From Phycisphaeraceae bacterium (GTDB taxonomy: Bacteria; Planctomycetota; Phycisphaerae; Phycisphaerales; UBA1924): a stretch of DNA of 64,000 nt. The notes beneath the pieces are model-generated. The model did not search any database and had not been told where the DNA came from. It saw only the letters and a program-made list of their open reading frames with translations. The position numbers and the translations under genes are program-made. The DNA is taken from assembly GCA_020639195.1 (NCBI GenBank), contig JACKHB010000005.1, forward strand, positions 248,001 through 312,000. Reading direction: 5' to 3'. This document shows positions 26,608 to 34,449 of this stretch, piece by piece; position 1 is the stretch's first letter; each line of letters begins with the position of its first letter.

Positions 26608-27495
26608 TTATCGGGTCCGATGCGCGATGGCGTCGCACAATTCGGCCAGGACCCGCCCCGCTCCTGCCAGGGGTCCCAGCGCCTCATGAGCCACTGTCAA
26701 CAGCCTCCCGACCTCCCGCCGCGACGCCTCGACCCCGAGCACCCCCGGAAACGTCAGTTTTCCAGCCTCGAGGTCCTTTCCCACGCGTTTGCCAACGTGG
26801 CCCGCCTCCTGCTCAACATCCATCAGATCGTCCGTAATCTGGAAGATCAAGCCCAGGGCATCGGCGTAGGTCGAGACCGCGTCCAGCGCGGGGTCCTTGG
26901 GGCCCGGCGCCAGACCCCGCCCCGCGATCACTCCCATGCGGCAGGCCGCCCGGATGAGCGCCCCGGTTTTCTGCTCGTGAACCTTCCGAACCCGGAGCTC
27001 CGCCGACTCGGGCGGATCGCCGCCCAGGGTGTCCAGCACCTGCCCGCCGATCATGGCGATCGTGGCGGCGCTCAGTTCCGCCATCAGCGCGCCCGCGAGC
27101 CCCGTGTCTCCAGCATCACGGGCCAGAACGTCAAACGCGAGCGTAAGGAGTCCGTCCCCCGCCAGAATCGCCATCGCCTCCCCGCGGGCAACGTGCAGCG
27201 TCGCCCGTCCTCGGCGCAGGTCGTCGTCATCCATCGCGGGCAGGTCGTCGTGCACGAGACTGAACGCATGCACAAACTCGAGGGCCACGCCCGCCGCGAG
27301 CGTTTCGCGCCCGTGCCCGCCGACGGCCTCCCCACAGAGCCAGGCCAGCACCGGGCGAACCCTCTTCCCCGGCCCCAGGGCCGCGTACTCCATCGCCTCG
27401 GCCAGCGAAGGGCAGATCGCTCTGACGGCGATCGCTTCGCGCATCGCGCGGTCGATCTCACCGACGATGGGGGCGACGCGCGCGCTCTGGAACAT
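26608..27495 (-). CDS. ispA: Polyprenyl diphosphate synthase (farnesyl/geranylgeranyl type)
   Basis: 295-residue trans-prenyltransferase. The first aspartate-rich motif is HDDLPAMDDDDLRRG and the second is ITDDLMDVE; GPGKRVRPVLAWL is the IPP-binding segment. It elongates DMAPP with IPP to C15 or C20 diphosphate; chain length cannot be settled by eye. The ATG is preceded by GGAG at a normal distance, and a TACCAT box lies further upstream. First gene of the ispA-dxs-nadK run, which joins isoprenoid synthesis to NADP supply. Confidence 0.9.
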   Translation of the reverse strand: MFQSARVAPIVGEIDRAMREAIAVRAICPSLAEAMEYAALGPGKRVRPVLAWLCGEAVGGHGRETLAAGVALEFVHAFSLVHDDLPAMDDDDLRRGRATLHVARGEAMAILAGDGLLTLAFDVLARDAGDTGLAGALMAELSAATIAMIGGQVLDTLGGDPPESAELRVRKVHEQKTGALIRAACRMGVIAGRGLAPGPKDPALDAVSTYADALGLIFQITDDLMDVEQEAGHVGKRVGKDLEAGKLTFPGVLGVEASRREVGRLLTVAHEALGPLAGAGRVLAELCDAIAHRTR

Positions 27496-27551
27496 CGGCC
27501 ACACTCCGAAACGATGGTACTCGTGACCCGCCCGCCCGCGTCCGGTCCCAC

Positions 27552-27557
27552 TACCAT
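27552..27557 (+). promoter_or_regulatory. TANNNT -10 box of the ExbB-like gene
   Basis: TACCAT, nine bases before the ATG at 27567. Confidence 0.5.
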
Positions 27558-27566
27558 CGAGCCGCG

Positions 27567-28235
27567 ATGCTCCAGCAGATAGTCCGGATATTCGACGCCG
27601 GCGGATGGGCGATGTATCCCCTGCTCGCTCTAAGCATCCTCTCCGTCGCCGCGTCGCTCGAGCGCATCGGGTTCTGGCGCGCCCAGCACGGGCGATCTCG
27701 ACTCGCACGCGTGGACCGCGCCGTCGAGCAGATCGGACGGGGCGAACTCTCCGCCGCTGCCAAGTCCCTCAAGGGCCTCCGTTCCGTCCACGCGGAACTG
27801 GCGCAGGCGCTGCTCGTGGCAGCCCGATCGGGCCACGCTGGCCCCGCCCAGCTCGAACAGCGCGCCCGAGAGCGGATCGAGGCCGTCCGCCCGCGGATCG
27901 AGCGTTTCAGCGTGATGCTGTCCTCGGTGATCACCGGCGCACCCATGCTCGGCATCCTCGGCACCGTGCTGGGCATCATCAGCAGCTTCCGGGTCCTGGA
28001 AACCACCATCAACGCTGAGCCGAGCGCTGTGGCCGGGGGCATCGCCGAAGCGTTGATCACGACCGCCTTTGGACTGATCGTGGCGCTGGTCGCGCTCTTT
28101 CCCTACATGTACTTCAAGGGGCAGATCGAACGGGCGTACAGCCGGCTGGAGGTCCTTAGCGCCGCGTTCATGGTCTACACACCGTCCGATGCGCCGCTCC
28201 CGCGAGGCGAACCTCAGGCGGCGACCTCTTGCTGA
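27567..28235 (+). CDS. MotA/TolQ/ExbB family proton-channel protein
   Basis: 222-residue inner-membrane protein. Three helices are evident: MYPLLALSILSVAASLERI near the start, VITGAPMLGILGTVLGIISSF in the middle and ALITTAFGLIVALVALFPYM after it, matching the TolQ/ExbB core in which the last two helices line the proton path. No ExbD/TolR partner is next to it. A TACCAT box ends 9 bases before the ATG. Its 3' end overlaps the convergent PTS gene by 22 bases. Confidence 0.8.
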   Translation: MLQQIVRIFDAGGWAMYPLLALSILSVAASLERIGFWRAQHGRSRLARVDRAVEQIGRGELSAAAKSLKGLRSVHAELAQALLVAARSGHAGPAQLEQRARERIEAVRPRIERFSVMLSSVITGAPMLGILGTVLGIISSFRVLETTINAEPSAVAGGIAEALITTAFGLIVALVALFPYMYFKGQIERAYSRLEVLSAAFMVYTPSDAPLPRGEPQAATSC

Positions 28236-28678
28236 GACCTCAGCAACTCGTAGATCTCAGACGCGGTCGTGGCGTTGTACATCTTGGTGCGGAAATCCTC
28301 CATGACCATCAGCCGACTGATCCGCGCCAGCGCGTGGATGTGATCGCTGGTCCGGTCCGGCGGGCTCGCCAGCAACACCACCAGCCGAACGGGCTGGCCA
28401 TCGATCGCCTCAAAGTCCAGCGGCTGGGCGGGCTTGCCGATCGCCATGGCCAACGCCGGCATGCCGGGGCACTTGCCGTGCGGAATCGCGAGCCCGTGAC
28501 CGATGCCGGTTGTCCGAGTCTGCTCGCGAGTCCACACCGCCTCCTTGAGCGCCGCCGCGTCGTGCACCTTGCCCAACGAGGCCAGCAGGTCCACGAGTTC
28601 CTCGATCACCCCGCGCTTATCGGTGGCTTTGAGCGGAGCCCGAATGCACTCTTCTGTGAGGATGTCCAGCAGATTCAT
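28214..28678 (-). CDS. PTS IIA domain protein (nitrogen/fructose type)
   Basis: 154-residue EIIA domain of the mannitol/fructose/Ntr class. The phosphorylated histidine is in GIGHGLAIPHGK, and the closing segment SDHIHALARISRLM is typical. In organisms without sugar PTS permeases such proteins are regulatory (PtsN-like). No other PTS gene is nearby. The ATG at 28678 starts family similarity; a start 51 bases upstream is possible. Overlaps the ExbB-like gene tail to tail. Confidence 0.85.
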   Translation of the reverse strand: MNLLDILTEECIRAPLKATDKRGVIEELVDLLASLGKVHDAAALKEAVWTREQTRTTGIGHGLAIPHGKCPGMPALAMAIGKPAQPLDFEAIDGQPVRLVVLLASPPDRTSDHIHALARISRLMVMEDFRTKMYNATTASEIYELLRSQQEVAA

Positions 28679-28779
28679 CCGGGCCCTCGCGCGAACATGG
28701 AGAAGGACACGGTCCCCGCAATAGCGCACAGCGCGCAGTGGGGGGGAGTGTAGGGCCCCAGTTCAGGTCCGGGTCGAGA

Positions 28780-30144
28780 TCATCGGCGCAGCATCGCGGC
28801 GTACGCGCCGTCTCGGTAAGCGTCCGGGCCCTCTCCCGGGGTTCCGGCGGGATCGGTCCGTTCCTCCGCTTCCAGAGTCAGCCCGAACTCCTCGCACGCC
28901 CAGGCCGCCTGGTCCTCGCCCTCCTCTCGCTCGAGGCTGCACGTGGCGTACAGCACGCGACCCTCCCGTCCCAGCAGCGACACACCCATCGCCAGCACCT
29001 CGCGCTGCGTCGCGACCAGCCGTTGGAGCGCGTCTCGTGAGAATCGATATCGGGCCTCGATTCGTCGCGCGAGCACGCCCGTGTTCGTGCATGGCACATC
29101 AAGCAAGACCAGGTCCGCGCCATCCGGAAACGCCGCGCGCACATCTCCCGGTTCGACGACACGCACGCTCGAATCATCGGCAAACGTCGCCGCCAGATCC
29201 GCCCGCCTGCCGTCGTCGATGTCCGTGGCGACAATGGCCGCCTCGGGAAACCTCGCCCTCAACTGGCGGGTCTTTGTTCCTCTTCCCGCGCACAGGTCGA
29301 GGATTCGGCTCGCGTCCAGTCCCCGCGTCAGCCCCACCGGAGCCGCCGAGCCCGGGTCCTGAACCCAGAGGCCCGGATGGTCTCGCAGCCACGGCCCAAT
29401 CTCGTTCGCCTTCCCCACCCACACCGCGTGCCCCGCCGCCCGATGCGGGGCCAGCCGTTGGTCACCCAGCGCCGCGCCGTGCGCGACATTCAGCAGAATC
29501 GGAGCGCGGCACAGGCAATGCCGAACCAGGGCTTCCGCCCGCTCTTGGCCCTCGCGCCCGACCCAGCCCCCCATCAACCCACCCGGCACGCTCGCGCCCA
29601 CGCTCAGGCACTGCCCCGCGTGTCGCGGCATGATCCGGTCCGAGAGCACCATCACCCCGCCGTCTTCCAGAGGGAACTCGTCCGCCCCGAGTGTCCACGA
29701 ATCCCGGCGAGTGCCCCTGCCCTTCAGTCCGGCGACCCTTCGCAGCACGGCGTTGACCATGCCTGCCGCTCCCGGCCGGATGCGTCGCTTGGCCCATGCC
29801 ACCGACTCGTCGATCGCCGCGTGCACCGGGATACGTTCCAGCAGCAGGATCTGGGCACTCCCCGCCAGGAGAACCGCCCGCATCGCGGGTTCGAGTCGGT
29901 CAAACGGTTGGTTCAAGTATGCCGACAGGACATGCCGCAGTGTCAGCCAGCGTCGCAGGCACTGCTCAGCAATCGCGTGCGCCAGCGCCGCGTCTCGAGC
30001 CTCCAGGCCTGTGCCATCCACCGGCAGGATCGCCAGATCCGGGAACCGCTCCGCCTGCCGGACGAGCACCTCCAACGCACGCCCTCTGGCGCTGCGGTCG
30101 CTTGTCCCCCCGCCCGAGCGCTCGAACGATCCATCTCGGGCCAT
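28780..30144 (-). CDS. rsmB: 16S rRNA (cytosine-C5) methyltransferase, RsmB-like
   Basis: 454 residues with an N-terminal NusB-like RNA-binding helical domain (about 20-140) and a C-terminal Rossmann methyltransferase. SAM motif ILDLCAGRGTKTRQL, catalytic motif DVPCTNTGVLARR (Pro-Cys) and the second cysteine in YATCSLEREEGE are all present; the last pair does the C5 chemistry. RsmB acts on C967 of 16S rRNA in E. coli. A TAGACT box ends 9 bases before the ATG. Divergent from the histidine kinase gene. Confidence 0.87.
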   Translation of the reverse strand: MARDGSFERSGGGTSDRSARGRALEVLVRQAERFPDLAILPVDGTGLEARDAALAHAIAEQCLRRWLTLRHVLSAYLNQPFDRLEPAMRAVLLAGSAQILLLERIPVHAAIDESVAWAKRRIRPGAAGMVNAVLRRVAGLKGRGTRRDSWTLGADEFPLEDGGVMVLSDRIMPRHAGQCLSVGASVPGGLMGGWVGREGQERAEALVRHCLCRAPILLNVAHGAALGDQRLAPHRAAGHAVWVGKANEIGPWLRDHPGLWVQDPGSAAPVGLTRGLDASRILDLCAGRGTKTRQLRARFPEAAIVATDIDDGRRADLAATFADDSSVRVVEPGDVRAAFPDGADLVLLDVPCTNTGVLARRIEARYRFSRDALQRLVATQREVLAMGVSLLGREGRVLYATCSLEREEGEDQAAWACEEFGLTLEAEERTDPAGTPGEGPDAYRDGAYAAMLRR

Positions 30145-30153
30145 CGCGCGGGG

Positions 30154-30159
30154 AGTCTA
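30154..30159 (-). promoter_or_regulatory. TANNNT -10 box of rsmB
   Basis: TAGACT, nine bases before the ATG at 30144. Confidence 0.5.
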
Positions 30160-30192
30160 CCGGGCGCCGCGCCCGCGGGCTCCACAACCCCA

Positions 30193-31749
30193 ATGGCCGC
30201 AACTGCCGAACAACCCGAGGCCACATCACCCGCTCCAGGCGGTCCTCCGGCCACGGCCCGTGGCCTGCTCGCCGCGTTGCCGATCCGCCGCAAGCTCATC
30301 GTTCTCCATACGGTGTTCTGGCTGCTCCTGCTCGGAGGGCTGCTCGTCGGCCTCCGCCCGGCAATCCAGCAGGTCGTCGTCAGCGCGGAGCGCAACGAGG
30401 CCCGCGCGATCCTCGACACCTGGCTCGTCCGCTCCGATGAGGCCACCGCGCAGCCGAACGCCTCCGAAATCGAAGAGGGCATCGACGTCAGCGTGGGCGA
30501 CCTGGACGCCATCGCCCCTGATGCCGCGGTCGAACAACTCGCACGAGCCACCCCCGGCGCCGCTGTCATCGAGCACGGCCGGTCGAGCGCCGGAAGCGTC
30601 GTGGCCCTGATTCCCGGGCCGCCCCAGCGATGGATCCGCGTCCGCGTCCGGGACGCCCAGGCTCGTGCCGCCGTCTGGCGGCTCTACAGCGTGCTGGGAA
30701 TCTCGCTGCTGGTCATCTACGGCCTCGTCGCCGCCTCGCTCGAACTCTTCGTCCTCCCGCGCCACGTCTACGCGCCCATCCGCACCATGCTCCGGGCCGA
30801 GCGCGCCGTCCAGGAGGGCGACCTCGCCGCCGAGCAGATCCCCGAATCCCAGATCCCCAACGACGAACTCGGCGAGATCATGCGCTCGCGCAACACCTCC
30901 GTGCGCCAGATGCGAGAACACGAGCGAGCCCTCGCCGATGCGCTCGACCAGCTCGAGCGCGTCGCCAACGACCTGGCCCGCAAAAACCACCTTCTCGAAC
31001 GCGCTCGCCAGCACATCGCCGACGCCGACCGACTCCGGAGCCTGGCGATCATGTCCGCCGGCTTGGCCCACGAGATGAACACGCCCCTGACCGTGCTCCG
31101 AGGGCTGGGTGAACGACTCGCGGCGAGCCCGCGCGAGGGCTTGCCGAGAGATCAGGCCGAGCTTCTCCTGCGCGTCGTCACACGCCTCGAAGGCCTGAGC
31201 GAGAGCCTGCTCGACTTCGCCCGCGTCCGCCCGCCCGCCAGCCGTCGCGTCGAAATCGCACCACTCGTCCGCGAGGCCGTCACCCTCGTGCGCCTCGATC
31301 GCGAGGCCCGCGACATCGAGTTCGTGCAGGCCATCCCCGACGCCCTCACCGCCGAGTGCGACGCCGACCGGATCATGCAGGTGCTCGTCAACCTCTGCCG
31401 CAACGCCGTCGACGCCATCCGCGCCCTGCCCGAGTCTCCGCGCGAGCCCGCCGTGATCGAGATCACCGCCGAGACCATCGCCCGAGACGGCGAAGATTGG
31501 GTCTCCATCCGCGTGCGCGACACCGGCCCCGGGCTGGATCCGCACATCCTCACCCATCTCTTCGAACCCTTCGCGAGCACCCGGCTCGACGCCCGCGGCA
31601 CGGGGTTGGGCCTGGCCGTCGCCAACGGCATCGTGCGCGAGCACGGCGGCGTACTCCTCGCCCGCAACGAGAACGCACCTCGCGGAGCCCTCTTCGAAGT
31701 GCTCATCCCCGCCGTCGCACAGCCCGGGCCCCAACCCGGCCAACAATGA
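30193..31749 (+). CDS. Membrane sensor histidine kinase
   Basis: 518 residues: one helix near residue 35-60, a periplasmic sensor of about 100 residues without recognised domain, a second helix near 165-190, a HAMP linker, a long helical segment, then a HisKA/HATPase core. The phospho-acceptor is His293 in GLAHEMNTPL; N-box NLCRNAVDAI, G1 DTGPGLDP and G2 GTGLGLAV follow. Seven bases separate it from the receiver-XRE gene, its likely partner. The ATG at 30193 is the first in frame after which the sequence looks coding. Confidence 0.88.
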   Translation: MAATAEQPEATSPAPGGPPATARGLLAALPIRRKLIVLHTVFWLLLLGGLLVGLRPAIQQVVVSAERNEARAILDTWLVRSDEATAQPNASEIEEGIDVSVGDLDAIAPDAAVEQLARATPGAAVIEHGRSSAGSVVALIPGPPQRWIRVRVRDAQARAAVWRLYSVLGISLLVIYGLVAASLELFVLPRHVYAPIRTMLRAERAVQEGDLAAEQIPESQIPNDELGEIMRSRNTSVRQMREHERALADALDQLERVANDLARKNHLLERARQHIADADRLRSLAIMSAGLAHEMNTPLTVLRGLGERLAASPREGLPRDQAELLLRVVTRLEGLSESLLDFARVRPPASRRVEIAPLVREAVTLVRLDREARDIEFVQAIPDALTAECDADRIMQVLVNLCRNAVDAIRALPESPREPAVIEITAETIARDGEDWVSIRVRDTGPGLDPHILTHLFEPFASTRLDARGTGLGLAVANGIVREHGGVLLARNENAPRGALFEVLIPAVAQPGPQPGQQ

Positions 31750-31756
31750 CCATCCG

Positions 31757-32383
31757 ATGTCCGAGCCCGACCCTCCAACCCCTCCGGCCCTCTCGATCGT
31801 CGCCCTCGACGACGACCCCGACTTCCGCGAGTACATCCTGTCCCTCCTCCAGGGCGACGGGCACGACGTCCGCGTCGTCGCAACGCCGAGGGCGCTCTAC
31901 GACACCTGCGAGCAGCGGCTCCCCGAAGTCCTCCTGCTCGACATGAAGATGGGCCGCGATTCCGGCGAGCAGGTCCTCACGCAGGTCCGAGCCCGCTGGC
32001 CACGCCTCTGCGTCATCGTCGTCACCGGCTATCCCTCGCTCGACTCCATGCGAGAGACGTTCCGCCAGGACGTCTTCGACTACCTCGCGAAACCATTTTC
32101 TGTCGCCGAACTCCGCCGAACGCTCGCCCAGGCCGCCCAGCGCCTCGGCCTCGGCGGCGCGCCCCCCGACCGTCTCCGCCGCGAACTCGGCCGCCAGATC
32201 CGCCTGGCCCGCACCGAGCACGGCTGGACCCTCAAGGACCTCTCCGACGCCTCAGGCGTCAGCGTCAGCCAGCTCTCATCCATCGAGCGCGCTGCCCATC
32301 TCCCCAGCATGGAATCGCTCCTGGCCATCGCCCACGCGCTCGAGCGACGGCCCTCAGAATGGATCGCCCAGGCGGGCTTCTGA
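31757..32383 (+). CDS. Response regulator with C-terminal XRE helix-turn-helix
   Basis: 208 residues: a receiver domain (about 10-130) with acidic pocket LDDDPD, phospho-acceptor Asp62 in LLLDMKMG, Thr in VVTGY and Lys in YLAKPF, joined to a Cro/cI-type helix-turn-helix (about 140-205; GWTLKDLSDASGVSVSQLSSIE). Output domains of response regulators are usually OmpR, NarL or Fis type; an XRE output is uncommon. Co-transcribed with the kinase seven bases upstream. Confidence 0.85.
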   Translation: MSEPDPPTPPALSIVALDDDPDFREYILSLLQGDGHDVRVVATPRALYDTCEQRLPEVLLLDMKMGRDSGEQVLTQVRARWPRLCVIVVTGYPSLDSMRETFRQDVFDYLAKPFSVAELRRTLAQAAQRLGLGGAPPDRLRRELGRQIRLARTEHGWTLKDLSDASGVSVSQLSSIERAAHLPSMESLLAIAHALERRPSEWIAQAGF

Positions 32384-32441
32384 ACCGCCCCGCAACCATG
32401 CCGAGCATTGACTTCAACTTCGCCCGCGGCTTGACTCATCC

Positions 32442-33620
32442 GTGATCGGCGCAGCCGACCAGGGACGGGGCGTGCTCTTCACGGCGTTCGAGCCGAGCGG
32501 CGATGACCACGCCTCGATCGTCATTGCCGAACTCCGCCGCCGGCACCCCGATCTCCCCATCTACGCCTGGGGCGGCCCGAAGATGGAGCGCGCCGGCGCC
32601 ACCATCATCGAACGCACCGGCGACGACGCCGTGATGGGCATGCCCGGCCTCAAAAAGATCCGCGAGCACAAGCGAATGAACCAGCGGATCGCGAGCTGGA
32701 TGCGCGAGTATCCCGTCGCCGTCCACGTTCCGGTCGATTCGCCCGCCGCCAACTTCCCTATCTGCAAGATCGCCAAGCGCCAGGGCATCCGCGTCGTCCA
32801 CCTCGTCGCCCCGCAGCTCTGGGCCTGGGGCGCTTGGCGCATCGGAAAGCTCCGCCGCCGCACCGACATGGTCCTCTGCCTGCTGCCCTTCGAGGAGAAC
32901 TGGTTCCGCGATCGCGACCTTGAGGCGCGGTTCATCGGACATCCACTCTTCGACGCCCCCCTGGACCTGTCCGCTCTCGACGCCGCCGCGAGCGATCTCC
33001 CCTCCGGCTCTCCCCGCCTGGCCCTCCTCCCGGGCTCGCGCCCCGGTGAGATCGCCAAGAACTTCCCCATCCTGCTGGCCGCCTTCCGGTCTCTGCTCGC
33101 TTCCCACCCCGGCGCCAGCGGCGTGGTCGCCGCCACCACGCCCGAGGTGGCCCAGCGCCTCCGCGACATGGCCGCTCAGCACGGCGGCTGGCCCGACGGC
33201 CTCGACGTGCGCGCCGGAGCCACCGACGTCATCGCCCGCTGGTGCGACCTCGCCCTCGTCGTCAGCGGCACGGTCACTCTGCAGCTCGCCAAGCAGGCCA
33301 AGCCGATGGTCGTCTTCTACAAGTCCAGCCCCATCGCCTACACCCTCATCGCGCGCTGGGTCATCGAAACAGAGTTCCTCACGCTCCCCAACCTCATCGC
33401 CGGACGCGAGATCGTCCCCGAGTTCGTCCCGCACTTTGGCGACGAGCGCGACATCGTCGCGGCCGCGGACCGCCTCCTCCGCTCCCCCCAGCTCGCCGAC
33501 CGCCAGCGCAACGAGCTCCAGAGCATCTCCGCCCAGTTCCTCGGTCGCTCCGCCGGCGCCGCCGCCGCCGACGCGATCGAGCAGGTCATGTCCCGCCCGG
33601 CCCGACCCTCAGCCGCGTGA
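32442..33620 (+). CDS. lpxB: Lipid-A-disaccharide synthase
   Basis: 392-residue glycosyltransferase of family GT19, joining UDP-2,3-diacylglucosamine and lipid X in lipid A synthesis. It opens with the LpxB form of the first strand (FTAFEPSGDDH), has AWGGPKMERAGA, YVAPQLWAWG-like VAPQLWAWGAWRI, LLPGSRPGEIAKN and VVSGTVTLQLAKQAKPMVV. GTG start at 32442; a TTGACT is seen upstream but no convincing -10. The other Raetz pathway genes are not in this window. The 3' end overlaps the convergent hypothetical gene by 35 bases. Confidence 0.88.
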   Translation: MIGAADQGRGVLFTAFEPSGDDHASIVIAELRRRHPDLPIYAWGGPKMERAGATIIERTGDDAVMGMPGLKKIREHKRMNQRIASWMREYPVAVHVPVDSPAANFPICKIAKRQGIRVVHLVAPQLWAWGAWRIGKLRRRTDMVLCLLPFEENWFRDRDLEARFIGHPLFDAPLDLSALDAAASDLPSGSPRLALLPGSRPGEIAKNFPILLAAFRSLLASHPGASGVVAATTPEVAQRLRDMAAQHGGWPDGLDVRAGATDVIARWCDLALVVSGTVTLQLAKQAKPMVVFYKSSPIAYTLIARWVIETEFLTLPNLIAGREIVPEFVPHFGDERDIVAAADRLLRSPQLADRQRNELQSISAQFLGRSAGAAAADAIEQVMSRPARPSAA

Positions 33621-34320
33621 AGTCCGGGCGGATCGGCGCCAGCAGCGCATGGCACCACGCATTCCCCACGCGATCGGTGATCGCAAACCCCGCCTGAACC
33701 GGCCCCGACAGGCTCAAGTCCCGGTCCAGGCACGCGTGCACGAACAGCCCCGTGTCGTGCCGCGCCACGTCCTCGGTCTCCGTGAACATCACGAGAATCA
33801 GCCCGCCAAAGGCGATCCGCGGGTCCCTTGCCAGCTTCGCCAGGTCCGTCCCGCACGCGCTCAGCCTCCCCGCATACCCGCGGTTCGGCCCCGGCACGCC
33901 CTCCACGTAGCTGTACTGCGCGACCGTCTTGACCTCCATCCAGAACGCCTCCTCCACGGGCGTCCCCGCCTCACCCGCGAGGAGGCCCTCGGCCGATCCC
34001 TCGAAGAGCGTCCCCGCCGCGCGAGCGATCTCAGCCCGCCGCGCCACCGGATCGATCGGCGCCGAGTCCGGCCGCGCCGTCAGGACGATGTCGCATCGCT
34101 CGCGTTCCGAACGCCTGGGCAGCCCCTCGTTCAGACCCGGAAAGGGCTGCTCCGCGAACACACCCAGCCCCGCCGTGTGCAACCCGACCCGCAGCACCTC
34201 CTGCAGCTCCAGCTCGCTCAGCGCCTCGAGCCCGCTGTGGGCCTGCTCGGCATCCAGCGCCGCCGCCCGCGCGCGCAGCCCGTCCACGCAGAACTCCAGA
34301 ACCGCCGATGCGTCCCACAT
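33586..34320 (-). CDS. Hypothetical protein with PD-(D/E)XK-like motif
   Basis: 244 residues, not recognised as a named family. The middle shows an Asp in ERCDIVLTA and, 60 residues on, FWMEVKTVAQY, spacing and form that recall the D...ExK centre of PD-(D/E)XK nucleases. No helicase or methylase partner is near, so a restriction role is not supported. A TACCCT box ends 6 bases before the ATG at 34320, which sets the start; an extension 54 bases upstream lies beyond the box. Confidence 0.6.
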   Translation of the reverse strand: MWDASAVLEFCVDGLRARAAALDAEQAHSGLEALSELELQEVLRVGLHTAGLGVFAEQPFPGLNEGLPRRSERERCDIVLTARPDSAPIDPVARRAEIARAAGTLFEGSAEGLLAGEAGTPVEEAFWMEVKTVAQYSYVEGVPGPNRGYAGRLSACGTDLAKLARDPRIAFGGLILVMFTETEDVARHDTGLFVHACLDRDLSLSGPVQAGFAITDRVGNAWCHALLAPIRPDFTRLRVGPGGT

Positions 34321-34326
34321 CACACG

Positions 34327-34332
34327 AGGGTA
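34327..34332 (-). promoter_or_regulatory. TANNNT -10 box of the PD-(D/E)XK-like gene
   Basis: TACCCT, six bases before the ATG at 34320. Confidence 0.55.
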
Positions 34333-34449
34333 CCCGCACGAAGCCCGGACCCCCTCGCTGGCGGGCTCAGCCACGATTCGCTACGCTGGCACCCTCATCG
34401 CGGCCCGCCGGGCCGAGATCAACCCCAGCCTCCGGGAGTGTGATCGACC

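Noticed and set aside
27567..28235. Flagellar stator MotA
   Set aside because: Shape and length fit ExbB/TolQ as well; no MotB or ExbD partner nearby, so only the superfamily is called.
33586..34320. Restriction or defence nuclease
   Set aside because: Only a faint D...ExK pattern; neighbours are lpxB and a transporter, with no methylase, helicase or other defence gene.
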